In this document: positions 32,341 to 43,689 of the stretch, one piece after another
Layout of the letters: the number at the start of each line of letters is the position of its first letter
How positions within the stretch are numbered: position 1 is the stretch's first letter
DNA from: Gnetum montanum
Taxonomy: Eukaryota; Streptophyta; Gnetopsida; Gnetales; Gnetaceae
DNA length: 64,000 bases
Direction of reading: 5' to 3'
NCBI GenBank assembly: GCA_015680685.1
Contig: MNCI01000808.1
Coordinates: forward strand, 850-64,849
Translations under genes and position numbers: made by a program
The notes under the pieces: generated by a model
What the model saw: the letters and a program-made list of their open reading frames with translations, nothing else
The model's database searches: none
Told to the model about the DNA's origin: nothing

Positions 32341-32489
32341 GAGTTCCACCAATTTTGTAGCTGTAGGATTTCCTTTCGCATTCTTTGTGTTGTGTCTCAA
32401 TTTTTTTTATTCCATGCTGCAACATAAACCCATTCTCACCTTCCAATAATCCCATACCTATCCACTTTGTAATCAATGGAGCTTGTTCT

Positions 32490-32531
32490 CACTGTAACTT
32501 GAGGACGAGTTTTCATTTAGTCATGGAAGTA
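32490..32531 (+). other. Polypurine region of TE-B
   Basis: CTTGAGGACGAGTTTTCATT followed by TAGTCATGGAAGTA abuts the LTR start TGATGAGT. The same two words precede the LTRs of TE-G (55148-55181) and, inverted, TE-D (40740-40780), defining a family signature. Confidence 0.7.
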
Positions 32532-33338
32532 TGATGAGTTTCCATTTTAGTTAACTATGATATCGTGTATGTGATATTGCATACATGATATCGCAACCTA
32601 TCTCCTCATCTATAAATAAGAGGTAGATAGTTCTAATAGGCAGTTTTTTGGTAAGTTTTAAGTATTTAGTTTTTAGTAGTTCTTTCTCTCAACCCTTTCC
32701 TCCTAGTGTATGCCCACAGTGTGGTGATTGTAATTGTACGGCATCCTTATTTAAGTGTGACATACTTGGACATGCACATAACTAGAAATAAAGATTGAGA
32801 TTACTTCATCATTGCACCATTCACTTAGCTTCATTATTTATTTAATTTTTATTTACTACTTTCCTAGTTAATATCTTTTTACCCTAAAACTCCTATTAAA
32901 TGTGGAATCAGTACAACATAATCACGAGCATTTAAGTGTGACTACTTGGTAACCCAGTAGTGTACCTAGGATTTGCACTTTGTAATCCCACTAGTAGTCA
33001 TGCATGAGGTCCAAGATGTGTACGAATGATTGAGGAACAGATGCTCATCGCACTTATCCTAGCTTAGATTCTCTCTCACCCTTTCTCTCTTAGCTTAGTT
33101 AATCTTATTTACCATCATACCCAGGAGTAGCATTAGCATAGAAACACATCATACACCTCACTCTAGACTAAATCATACGTGAAAAAGTTAACACTAGTCT
33201 AGATGAAAAAACAGTGAACTGCGACCTAAGAATAACTGTCTAGATACCACAACTAGTCCGTCTACGAAGTTCAACCAAATCGTGCATGAAATGCTCATAT
33301 TCATATGGTTGAGTATAGGGGTACCTCACCACTCATCA
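32532..33338 (+). repeat. TE-B 3' LTR (807 bp, complete)
   Basis: Begins TGATGAGT and ends ACTCATCA, a perfect 8-base terminal inverted repeat. U3 has three GATATCG/GATATTG units (32560-32600) where the 5' LTR has two, then TATAAATAAG (about 32615). It is flanked by ATCTC at 33339. Confidence 0.9.
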
Positions 33339-33343
33339 ATCTC

Positions 33344-33644
33344 CTTCAAGGTTGTCTACTTTATGTGAATGTAGTCTTTGAGTCTTGTCAGAGTGGTCAT
33401 GAGCATATGAAACCCTTGCATAAGATTGGTTACTCCAATTTTCTTCAACATATATCTTGTTAGTTTTCTGATGATTTTTTTTGTTATACAATGCATTATT
33501 GCTTCCTTGTGAAGGACATTATTGTTGGTTTATGGTGTGTGTGATTTAATATTTTCTAAAAGATATATCATTAATGTGTTTATAGTGCCCGTGTATAATA
33601 TAACTAATCTAGATAACTAGCACCATAGGTAACAACAACACCAA
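33344..33644 (-). other. TE-A 5' UTR (remainder) and primer-binding site
   Basis: This is the part of TE-A on the far side of TE-B. At 33644-33631 the minus strand reads TTGGTGTTGTTGTT directly after the LTR end; this is TTGGCGCCGTTGCC, the complement of the tRNA-Asp 3' end, with each C changed to T. The next ~60 bases (GCTAGTTATCTAGATTAG) match the TE-B leader after its deletion (10290-10310). Confidence 0.65.
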
Positions 33645-34509
33645 TGATGAATGATGAGGTACCCCTCCATCCAACCATATGAATCACAAGTGTTCATGCA
33701 TGATCTGATAAAATTTTATGGATGGGACTAGTTGTGCATCTAAATTTTTATGCTTTGATAATAGTTTGTTGTCTTCCCACTTGGACTAGTGGTAACTTTA
33801 TCATGTATGGTTTAGTCCAAAGTGAGGCATATGCTTGATGTTGTCTAACCCTATGCTTCTCCTAATGACAATAAGAAATAGATTAATTAAGCTAATAAAC
33901 AACAGAAAGTAAAATCTAAATTAGCCTATGTATGATGAGTATCCATCCCCAATCATTCGTACACAGCTTGGACTTTATATTACTACCACTAGGATTGCCA
34001 AGCATACGTCACTAGGCTTACCAAATGACACACTACTAGGTTACCAACTAATTACATGTAAGCACTCATGATTAAGTTGTATTCATTTTTCTTAATTATA
34101 GGAATAGTAAATAGCAATAAATGGAAATATTAACTAAAAATAGTAAACAATTAAACAATTAAATCAATGATAAATCTAAGTGAATGCTACAATGATGGAG
34201 GTAATCTCGATCTTTATTTCCAATCATGTAAGATGTCCAAGTATGTCACACTTGAATAAGGATGCTATACAATCATAAACATCACAATGCAAGCATGCAC
34301 TAGATATAACAAAACTTAAAATCAGAAAGCTAAGAAAAGCTATCAAAAACCAACAACAAAACTATCTTTCAACCATGCATCCAAGTGTTGTATTTATAGG
34401 ATAGCACAGAATAGAAGATATCAGATATCTAACATCATTTCTTGGAGCTCAATATTATGTATCCGATATCAAGGATTCAATATCAGAGTTGATGAATCAT
34501 GACTCATCA
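33645..34509 (-). repeat. TE-A 5' LTR
   Basis: Minus-strand LTR starting TGATGAGTCATG at 34509 and ending ATTCATCA at 33645. GATATC words (34410-34490) precede CTATAAATACAAC (about 34390-34402), the likely promoter. The body aligns with the TE-B LTRs (the ACTTGG...TACCTAG and TCTAGACTAA-type blocks). The right flank is the L1-like LINE. The partner 3' LTR is missing, so no target duplication can be tested. Confidence 0.8.
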
Positions 34510-34559
34510 ATAAGGAATCCTTCCAAGCCTCTAGTATGCATATTTATCATTTTATAACA

Positions 34560-36690
34560 AAAGTGCATAGAAGTATTCATGAAGTAGAAAATATAGGGGA
34601 AGAAATCAAAGCAACGATCTTTAGTTTAGTAGATATCAAAGCTCTAGATTTTGATGGTTTTCCTATTGACTTTTTAAAAATAATGGAACATCATTGGAGA
34701 TGATCTCTTTCATATTTTTCAAGAATCCCTTAAAAAGGTTTTTCTTTGTAAAAATATTAGTAAAGGTTTGCTTCGTCTTCTTTCTAAGAATGAAGATCTT
34801 TAACATATTGTTACTTGAAGGTCTATTCCTCTCCTTAACAATACTTATAAAATCTTAGCTAAGTGCATTTCTTGTTGAATTCAGAAGGTTATTAAGATAT
34901 TATCAAAACTATGCAAATTAGTTTTGTTAAAGGGAGACACATATTAAATAATATTATTGTAGTTTGGGAAGAAATATAGAGAGTTCATGATAATAACTAA
35001 AACATTATTTTTATTAAGTGAGATTATATCAAAGCTTATGATAGAATTAAATAAAATTTCATTATTTCTTATCTCTATAAATTGGAATTTCATGATTATT
35101 TTATTCAACTTGTCTATACCCTACTTATTGAAGCTAATGCTCAAGTTGCCACTAATTTTGTATAAAGTTTCTTCTTTTCTCTTTAATAATCACTTTGTCA
35201 AGGTTGTTCTCTAGCTCTCTATCTTTTTATTATTGCTACAAATTTTTTTTACAGAATTTGTAGTATGATCTACAAAGGAATTTTATTAAGGAAATTTCAA
35301 TTGATGATCAAGGTATCAAATTATTTAACATACACTTTTTAGATGATTCTTTTTTTATGATCAATAATTCTGTACAATATATTAATATTCTTTTAGCTAG
35401 AGTAGAGGATTATTGCATGTTATTTGGCTTATAGATCATTGGAAAATGTCTATTATTTATTGTAATGACAATATTGGTTTGTGGGTGACTCTTATGCCTT
35501 GGAAAATCTTGAAAAAAGATTTTGTCTTAAAAATTTTAGGAATATCATTTTCTTTTGAGCCTAATCTTACTATTTTTTGGAATTATGTGGTATATAAAAT
35601 TAAAAATAAGCTTGATAAATAAAAAGAAAAGAAGCTCACCCTTGCTAGCCAAGTTTTAGTTATTAAGTAAATTCTTTAATCAACTCATGTTTCTTACTCT
35701 AGTTGTTGAGCTTCCTCTAAAACATCTTATGATAAAATTGATCATATTATGCATCAATTTCTTTGGTCTAGTAAGAAACATAGAAAAGGTTTTCTAGAGT
35801 TTCTTAGGATATTTGAACTAGTAGTAAGAAAGATGGAGGACTTGGCCTTATTAATTTTTATAACTAGGTTATTTCTCTTACAACAAAATGAATTGCAAAG
35901 TACATTAATGAAGATGATATTTGGATGCATCTTTTAAGAAATAGACTTATCTAACAAAAACTTGAGAATGATAATAATTGATTTTTTAATAACTATCTTC
36001 AATGTCTTCTTTTTCCTCAGGCCATTTCTATTCCTAGCTTTCTAATTCTTGAACAAATTTGAAAGACATGGTGCAAGCTTAGTAAATATTATAATTATAG
36101 TTATACTATAGTTTTAGAATATATTCTTAAATAAATTAGCTCATGATGGCTTCCTTTTAATGAAGAAGCTTTGGTTACTAATGCATCTAGATTGTGAAAC
36201 ACTTAGAGTACATCTGATATCACTGTAGTTTCTTGTCTATGTATGCATGATAGATGGATTACTTGGAATTAAGCTTCTAGTCTCTATGGTTTAAATAGAA
36301 AGAGAAATAAGAATTTGAATTAGGATTTTTTAGATAATTTTTGAAAGGAAGGTAGATATGTTTTTCTTTTTAATTCAAAAATTACTTATGAGATTATTAA
36401 AAAGAATGATTTTATTTATAAAAAATTTAATAAGGCTTGGAAAATTTAATTATCATTGTAATTTTGGTGTCTTATTCATCAAGGGCTTCATAGAAGTGGA
36501 GAATAATTTTTTAAAATGTTTTTAAGTGTCTTGTTGCTCAACATGCTTGAAAATGAACATTCAGAATTTGTAACAACTTTCAATCAAGAATAAATAAAGT
36601 TATTCTTGGTGATTAGCTTGCTTTATCTACTTTATTTCTTTGCATTTGTAATTGTCTTTGATTACTTCTTCTAGACCCTATTTGAAAGTT
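34560..36690 (+). pseudogene. L1-like LINE: RT and C-terminal remnant
   Basis: Three-frame reading gives a heavily broken non-LTR reverse transcriptase: LDFDGFPIDFLK (the usual PGPDGFP region), KGLLRLLSKNEDL, ILAKCI, FVKGRHILNNII, DYIKAYDRIKWNF-like, YTLLIEANAQV, a DDSFF region near 35345, then LASQVLVIK, DKIDHIMHQFLWSSKKHRKG and LINF. The last part (IHQGLHRSGE near 36480) resembles the zinc-binding C terminus of plant L1 proteins. The endonuclease is missing because the TE-A LTR cuts in at 34509. Many stops, so long dead. LINEs of this type copy themselves at nicked chromosomal DNA. Confidence 0.75.
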
Positions 36691-37574
36691 TTAGTATGCA
36701 GTTATTTGCTAGTACTAAGGACATAACTATGACCTCTCTTTAGGTGTCAAATTCTAGATTCTCAAATATGTCACTTTTGAGGTACAACTTTAAGCAGAAA
36801 AGCTCCAACAAAAGCTAAACAATTAATTTGTTTATAGTATTAATTTCTTTTTATTTTATAGGCTCAAAATGGGAAGTTTTTAGCTTTTTTTTTTTACTAT
36901 TTTTTATTTATATCTTAATGATGCATTCTTTTTTATTTAGAAAGAGTTTTCTCCTTCCTTTACAAAAAACCCTTTAGTAAGAAGTGAAAACCCATGAGGG
37001 TACTTTTAAATAAGGGCAAGACCTAATCATTTTTCTATCCCAGAGAGAATATTTTTCAAGATTGATTGTAAGGATGAAAACCTTAAAAAGTATCCCTAAA
37101 ATCATTGGGCATTTGATTTAGACTTTCTCTTCAATGATCAAATGTACTCTGATTTTTTTTTAATATTATTATTTATTTTTTTAGGGTTTGACACCCCTAA
37201 TCTATTATTAGAGGGGTATACATAGATTAAGAGTGAAAGACAACAAGCCTACTCTTTACTTTTGAATGATGTCACACTTCAAAAGAAATACTCTAAATTA
37301 AACATCTAAGTACTATGCTAACAAAATAATTATATAGAATCTATGAACTATCCTAACAAAATAATAAATAACAAAATGAAAATAAAAAATAAATTAAAAA
37401 TAGCACATAATTTAAAATTAAAAAATAACAAAATAAGAATAAAAACTAGTATCATACTATTGAGTTCTAAACAAAGTCACACCCAAAATAAAACATATAT
37501 TATATATTCTAAATTTTATACCCATTTCCTACTACCCAATTCCCCTTATCTTAGCAACCTAAGAGCCAAACAAT
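36691..37574. other. AT-rich spacer
   Basis: No gene recognised. Homopolymer T runs (36880-36910, 37140-37180) and A-rich stretches with repeated AAAATAA words (37340-37440) dominate. The short plus frame at 37343-37576 is lysine/asparagine-rich and reflects composition only. Confidence 0.5.
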
Positions 37575-37725
37575 GAAGTTTCAGCCTAGTGATCGAACTG
37601 TTAATTTAAAAGCTCTAAGTCATGGGTTTGATTTTGGTGGGCAATGTTGAGTTATAAAATTCTAATTAGGCTATATATCTAGTGGTGTACCCATATTACA
37701 ATTATTTTGGGGTTCCAATAGTCCT
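37575..37725 (+). repeat. Candidate tRNA-derived SINE copy 1
   Basis: CAGCCTAGTGATCGAACTG resembles a polymerase III A box and, about 35 bases on, GTCATGGGTTTGATTTTGG resembles a B box (GGTTCGATTCC with decay). The unit continues through GAGTTATAAA to TACCCATATTACAATTATTTTGG. Related copies lie at 38030 and 38247. Confidence 0.4.
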
Positions 37726-38029
37726 CCCAAAAATTCAAGAAATACCATAATTTGTATACTTATTCATCCTACCCACAACTATTTGCTTGCCCTCTTTCAT
37801 AACTTACCCAGGATATCCCCTAATAACCAATAATCAATAAATAACAACTATTCACTACTCCCCACATCCATTTATCCTAGTCTTCCCCACACTTCTCTTC
37901 TCAAATATTAAAAATAACAAAATGAAAATAAAAAATAAATAAAATAACACAAAATTAAAAATTAAAAAAAGTACAAAAAATACACAAAAGAGTAAATGAA
38001 AATAATATGTGTTAATAATGAGGTGTTAT

Positions 38030-38140
38030 CCTAGTAAAATAGGTCTTGACCTAGTAACCCTAGGTGAGGTCAAGGTAGCACTAAGTTATACACTTCTATA
38101 AATCTTAGGGTATACCTATGTTTCAATCATTTTGGGTTCA
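38030..38140 (+). repeat. Candidate SINE copy 2 (3' part)
   Basis: TAAGTTATACACTTCTATAA ... GGGTATACCTATGTTTCAAT, then CATTTTGGGTTC, aligns with the tail half of copies 1 and 3. The box region is replaced by a GGTCTTGACC/GGTCAAGG imperfect inverted repeat, so only the tail is convincing. Confidence 0.35.
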
Positions 38141-38246
38141 AATACCCCTAATAATAATATTGTGTTTCCACCTAGAATTTTTATATGCACTATTCTACAA
38201 TAGCCCTTGTTATTCACTTTTCAAAAATGTCATACATAAAATACTC

Positions 38247-38375
38247 TTGATCTGGAAACTTTAAGTCATGTATTTGATTCCAGTAAAAAATGCTAAGTTA
38301 TAAAGTATTATGTGGTCTATATATCTTGTGGTGTATCTATGTTTTAATTGTTTCGGTTTCTAACACCTCATAAGT
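38247..38375 (+). repeat. Candidate SINE copy 3
   Basis: AAGTCATGTATTTGATTCCAG is a B-box-like stretch better preserved than in copy 1. It continues AATGCTAAGTTATAAA and TGGTGTATCTATGTTTTAAT, the same order as copy 1. No clear A box or poly-A tail was found. Confidence 0.38.
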
Positions 38376-39713
38376 GTCATACATAAAATAACCTAATAAC
38401 CTAACATGTATTATAACTTCTATATGAATTAGCCATTCCTCCCATTCCTTCCCTTATCCCATCCCTTCCCCCTCCCTCACAACTATCCTAACAACTATAA
38501 CCAATAACCCCATGCTTAAAAGGGAAAATTTCATTCTCTTACAAATATTCTAGCATAGTCTTAAACTTACAATTAATTACTCATGAGAAATAACTATTCA
38601 TGGTGTGAACTCATCTAATAACCATTCTCTATATAGCCTATAATCCCATATTTAGCTAGCACCATTTTCCCCTACAAAAATTCTTCCACACCCTTAAACC
38701 TTTGAACAACATGCATCTCATATCCAAAACTAATTTTTTCCACAAACTTGAGTGTGTCACTAATGAATAGAAAAAAAACTAATGAAAAAAAAAACTGAAC
38801 CAACCTTCAAACCCTGTTATCCTCAAACATAAAAAACTAAAAACTTCCTTCACACTATACCCAATGAATACATGAGAGTATCGACCACAATCATATGTAC
38901 ATATTTACCTAAAAACTCTACAAGTATATAATGCATCAAAACCTACTCTCCATGATTTTTTCTAATTATTTCATACTATAGACAAGTGCTTCTTACAAAT
39001 TTGATTTAGGTATGTCATGGATTTTTATGGAAGCTTATTTTCATAATTTTGAAAAAACTATCAAATTACTTTTATAGAAATAAACAAACAAGGTTACACT
39101 CCTACCTTTTATATGAGATTACCAACTATGCTATACAACTACTCACTACCCTATCCCCCTTTTCTAATAACTACACCCCACTAACCTATTCTAAGAAGAC
39201 TCTTGTATACCCTCTTATTCTCTATAAAACTAACTATAGCCCTTTGTATGCAATCTTGAACCTATAATCCTTAATAATAACATCAATTAAAAAAATAAAA
39301 CCTAAACTACGCATGACCTAGAAAACTATCAAATTATAAACTACAAAATAATCCTGCACTCCATCCTATCAATTTCACAACATATTATAATATACTCACA
39401 ACCTAAATTCCCATAGTTGAATCCATAACCCATGAACACCAAAAAAAACTATCAAATTACTTCTATAAAAACAAGAAAGCAAATAAATAAAGTTACCTGA
39501 CTAACCCTATACTAGATTAAAAATTATGGTAAATAACACCTAAAAAAGGTAGTACCAATTCTCACATCTAACAAACCCATTACTCTAGTGCTAAGTAATT
39601 ATAACTTTTAAAAGCATTTTTACCAGTAGTGATTATAACTTTTAAAACAATAAGAAAATATTCAAGTATACTTTCAATTATTCTGTTAATTATTATAACT
39701 AGGGTTTTTTTTT
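38376..39713. other. AT-rich spacer without recognised features
   Basis: Repeated short words such as CCTAATAACC and ACTATCAAATTACTT occur (for example 39055 and 39447, each next to an A run), suggesting old internal duplication. No protein or RNA gene is recognisable. A T run at 39703-39714 ends at the second LINE copy. Confidence 0.5.
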
Positions 39714-39952
39714 TTTGCAACAAAATGGATTGCAAAGTGCATTAATAGAGATGATGTTTGGATGCTTCTTTTAAGAAATAGAATTATGTAAGGAAGAACT
39801 AAGAATGATAACAGTTGGTCTTCTAATAACTTTCTTCACAGTCTTCATTTTCTTTAAGCCATTTCTATTCCTAGTTCTCCAATTCTTAAACTTTTTTGGA
39901 AGACATAGTGTAAATTTAGTTAATATTGAAATTACAATCATATTATAGTTTC
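39714..39952 (+). pseudogene. Second copy of the L1-like LINE, short fragment
   Basis: It matches 35880-36115 nearly base for base in blocks (GCAACAAAATGGATTGCAAAG, CATTTCTATTCCTAG, TGGAAGACATAGTG-like). It begins after a T run and is cut at 39953 by the TE-D LTR. Too short and broken for function. Confidence 0.75.
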
Positions 39953-41030
39953 TGATGAGTGGCGAGATATCCCTACAATCAACCATATGAATACGAGCAT
40001 TACATGTGTGATACAATCGAACTCCAAGGACTAAGTGCTTATGTGCCTTAATGGAACACTTTAAGGTTAATCAATCGTTGTCTTCCCAAACTTACTTGTA
40101 TTGTCATGGTTGTATGGTTAAGTAAGCCTGAGGTGTATGATTTTTATATCTTTTATCTTTTTAACACCTATGCTAAGAGGGGAAAGGTGAAGAGACTAAA
40201 TAACTAACTTTCATTAACTAAGTTCTAATCATCCTAGCACCAGTATCCATTCCCACTTACCGTACACACCCTAAACCAATGCAACGCTACTGGGATTACC
40301 AAACGCTATTTGTTACTGGGTTACCAAGCCCTACACACATGCTTGAAGCGGTCGTACTGAATGCAGTTAACTAGGAGAGTTGAGGGTTGAGAGAGATTAA
40401 TTATCTAAGAAAGCATTTAAACATTTAACGATAATTAAATCCTATTTAGCTTAGTCCATATGTTGCAAGGTTTATCCAAAATTTCATCTTTGTTGCCGTA
40501 CAAAAATGTGTGCTCAGGTACAATTTGCTCGAATAAAGATCCATTCACTTTGAGACTCCTACTGCGGGCACATAGAAATTATTCTAACTCTGGAATGGTA
40601 AAACTACTATAGTTTGGCTAAGGGTCTAGATCTAGATGGGAAAACAAAGGAAAGCTGCCTCTTACTTATAGGCATGATGGCAGGCTGCGATATCACGTAC
40701 GTGATATCGTAGGGGACAATGCGATATCACGGCTCATCATACCCCCATGACTGAATAAAAACTCGTCCTCAAGTTCCTTATAAAATATTGGGAAGGTATG
40801 GGATTATTGACTTGAATGATACTAATGGTGAATGGGGTGACATGTGAACTAATCATCATTACAATACATGAAAAAATTAGTGTTCATGACAACAAGAGTA
40901 AACACTATACACATTTGACATCCAGCCTTATTTGGCAGCTGAGAGAGAGAGAGAAAAGAAGAAGAAGAAGAAGTTTGTTGCTGCCAACACCAAGATTACA
41001 TCTTTCGTTGTCCATCGAGTAACTAAGTGA
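39953..41030 (-). mobile_element. TE-D: 3' LTR and adjoining 3' end of an Athila-like element
   Basis: The 3' LTR is 39953-40739 (787 bp, minus; TGATGAGCC at 40739, CACTCATCA at 39953). At 40688-40709 lies a perfect 22-base palindrome centred on CACGTACGTG, upstream of a TATA-like CTTATAAGT region. Right of the LTR, on the minus strand, the family polypurine words (CTTGAGGACGAG and AGTCATGGGGGTA) and a 3' region (a CAGCTGCCAAAT word, then CTTCTTCTTCTT) match TE-G 54930-55181. The rest of the element is missing beyond about 41030. Confidence 0.8.
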
Positions 41031-41376
41031 TCAATGGTGAAGTAATTTTGTCTAAAATATAGTTATCTTTAGCTTTAGAACTTATTCTCTTTTCTAGCAA
41101 AGTGCCTACAAAGTTAGCAAAATTATCACTCACAACAAGTATTCAATAATTATTTAAATTATTTTTATCCCTCTTTTTATATAACAAGATAGCTTTAATA
41201 ATTTTCCAATGTTAATCTAACCCTTTCTCCTTTGCTTAATTTAATTTATGATAAATTTCTCTATAAATAGTTGATCCTTCCCACATTAATAAATCTACAT
41301 ATAAACCTTCTATATCTATAGCTTTATCAAATATTAGCTTTTGAATACCCTCTATGAATTTTGCAATAGTAAATTA
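41031..41376 (-). pseudogene. RTE-like LINE RT fragment, 3' side of the copia insertion
   Basis: The minus strand reads TIAKFIEGIQKLIFDKA ... LLMWEGSTIYREIYHKLN, then HWKIIKAILLYKKRDKNNL, NNY and LVVSDNFANFVGTLLEKRI, the fingers region of a non-LTR RT (W..A....LYKKGDK..L.NYR in intact relatives). The frame continues on the other side of TE-E at 44883, so the copia element inserted in this coding region. It carries several stops. Confidence 0.65.
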
Positions 41377-41859
41377 TGTGAGCAAAGTGAACATAACTAC
41401 CATTCACATAAGCTCAGATATTGTTATCTCATTGGTTACAAGCACTATCTTTTTGTAATTGTATAGGTAGAATAGTTATGTTGTGCTATACTACAATGTT
41501 AAATATTTAATTGCAAATATTTACAATATAGTCAATATAAATTATTGTTCATCTATAGTCATTTTATTATTGTTAATGTCCAATTTACATCCAATTAACA
41601 CTACTTACAAATGTTTATCCCATACTATAAATATGATTGCAAGGAAGCCTTGAATACAAAGTGTGTTTAGATTTCATCCCTATGTTATCTTCTTTTTCAT
41701 TCTTTGTTGTTCATTATGATTGGAAATTCTCTATGAGTTGAGATAAAGATCCATGAGCCTACTCCTTGCTAGGGTTTTTCTTATCTTACTCTAGGATATA
41801 TTATTCTATTTTTTATTAATTTATTTTTACTATTACCACGAATGATCTCAAACCTCGCA
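41377..41859 (+). repeat. TE-E 5' LTR
   Basis: Starts TGTGAGCAAAGTGAA and ends CCTCGCA. It aligns over its whole length with 44399-44882. A TACTATAAATATGATTGCAAG block (about 41626) is the likely TATA region and is conserved in the other copy. Confidence 0.85.
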
Positions 41860-41860
41860 A

Positions 41861-41874
41861 TTAGTATCAAAACT
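41861..41874 (+). other. TE-E primer-binding site (initiator Met tRNA type)
   Basis: TTAGTATCAAAACT follows the LTR after one base. It is TTGGTATCAGAGCT, the usual copia primer site, with three or so G-to-A changes. Confidence 0.6.
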
Positions 41875-42494
41875 AGGTTCTTCTCATGGTGGTGAATTAT
41901 TTTCCAACCTATACTCATGGTTGCATTTGTGTTGGTTCTTTGTTCTTTTCTTACTAATTTTAGGTAAATGAAAAATCCAAAAAATCTTTGGCAAGTGGTT
42001 GTTGAATCCAACCATTCTAATAAGTGGTTGTTGAATCCAACCTTACACCTAACAAGAAATCACATTAGGAGTTCCTTAATAGAAAATTAGGAAGTCTTGG
42101 ATTCCTCTTCAATTTTTCTATATTGTGTAATGTTTCTAAAATCTTTAAAATATGGTATATATCAAAATGTAATCCTTTGTTCTTATCAAAAGGGAGATTT
42201 TGTACATTTGTACATAGTATCTTAGGGTTGATGGAGATTTTGTACTATGTGTCTTGGGCTTAATGATACTAAAAGGGTTTCTTGGGGTTGATGACATTAA
42301 GAGAATTTTCTGATGCATTGATTTAGCTTCAAAGTTAGGATCTGTGATGAAAAATAAGAAAAAATCCAATTCAAGAATGAAACTTCATAAAAGATATATA
42401 CTATATTTATTAATTTTAATAAACACGCATAGGGTCATCCTCCCTCAGTAGGAGATATTGCTCCTAACTAACAAGATGATATGAATAATATATA

Positions 42495-42965
42495 AGAAAT
42501 AAAAATAGGGGAAAATGTAAGTGAAGATGAGGAAATAGAGTATCAACATAATGATCTATCAACTTCACAACCCTTAAGACAGTTTGGTCATATAAGAAAA
42601 TTACCCACTCAATTTAAAGAAAAAATTCTAATCACTAAAGTTAAACCACTTATTTATGATGAACCATATACAACTCTTTATCATAAAGAGTAGAAGTGAG
42701 TGATAGATGATGAATTATCCTCTATTCATAAGAATAAAACATGCAAAATGGTGAAACTTCTATTTGGTAGGAAACCAATTGGATGTAAGTGGATGTTCAT
42801 AACTAAATTTGGTGATTAGTTTAAAGCACGTCTTATTGCTAGGGTTATTCCCAAAAGAAGGGAATTGATTATGATGAAATCTTCTCCCCTATGGTAAAAT
42901 TAACATTCATTAGATCATTGTTTTCAATAGCAATGGCTTATGATCTAGAATATACATATGTGAAA
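42495..42965 (+). pseudogene. TE-E copia RT, N-terminal part
   Basis: KMVKLLFGRKPIGCKWMF and a following TKFG/KARLIAR stretch, then GIDYDEIFSP-like and LTFIRSLFSIAMAYDLE in shifted frames, are the copia RT fingers. Stops and a frameshift are present. The frame ends in the local duplication at 42966; the catalytic YVDD part is missing. Confidence 0.75.
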
Positions 42966-43345
42966 AAATTTCTTTCTCAATAGTAAAGTTGAGAAGATAT
43001 TAAATTTCTTTCTCAATAGTAAAGTTGAGAAGATATTATATATATATATATATATAGAGCATATGATTTATAAATGTGCATCAAAGATGTAGAATAAAAC
43101 TTTTGTTAACCACATGTTGAGTCTTGTCTTTAGCCTGATGGATTGTTCAGAGTCTTGGCTTTATCTTATCAGAGTTATTTATCAAAAGTCTTGACATAAG
43201 CCTAGAGGACTTGTTTATATATATTAAAAGTCTTGACATAAATCTTGAGGGACTTATATGTATTTCAAAGTCTTAGCATAATCTTGTAAGACTTATATAT
43301 ATTGAAAGTCTTTGCTCAAATCCTAAAGGACTTGTATATGTATGT
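42966..43345 (+). repeat. Tandem duplications and (TA)n inside TE-E
   Basis: A ~39-base unit with TTTCTTTCTCAATAGTAAAG is repeated back to back (42967-43005, 43006-43040), followed by a (TA)n run near 43037-43056. Then 43185-43345 has about four ~50-base units of AAAGTCTTGACATAA ... GACTTATATATATT. These replace the middle of RT. Confidence 0.7.
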
Positions 43346-43689
43346 TTAGAGTACAAATGGAAAATAGCATGATATTATTATATGTAACATACATGTTAAT
43401 AAAAAATGTAAAATTAGTAACATACATGAAATTGAGAAGATAAATCTTTTGTTAATTTAAAATTAGAAAAGATATTAGTGCAACATCAAAAAAATATTGG
43501 GCATGAAAATTTAATGAAATAATGTTTGGCTTGGAAATCTACATATTTGATATGAAAGATTGCAAGCTAGACCACAAGTTGGTAACTATACTCTTTGAAA
43601 TTGCAATAAAGCTTTTAGTTGAACAATGACCAAAAGGAAAGAAGGAGTTTGTGGTGAAAATTCCATGATTTTATTATAAAAGTTTCTTA

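Larger units (their letters stand above)
9521..33338 (+). mobile_element. TE-B: non-autonomous LTR retrotransposon hosting TE-C
   Basis: TE-B has a 5' LTR (9521-10292, truncated), gag (10407-12338), a spacer with an internal promoter-like block, a second ORF (13640-13753 continued at 29923-32340), a polypurine region and a 3' LTR (32532-33338). Without the 16,164-bp TE-C insert plus one copy of its five-base duplication it is about 7.65 kb. It has no RT, RNase H or integrase, so it must have been mobilised in trans. TE-A and TE-F are relatives. Both target duplications and the LTR termini (TGATGAGT and ACTCATCA, an 8-base inverted repeat) are intact. Confidence 0.85.
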
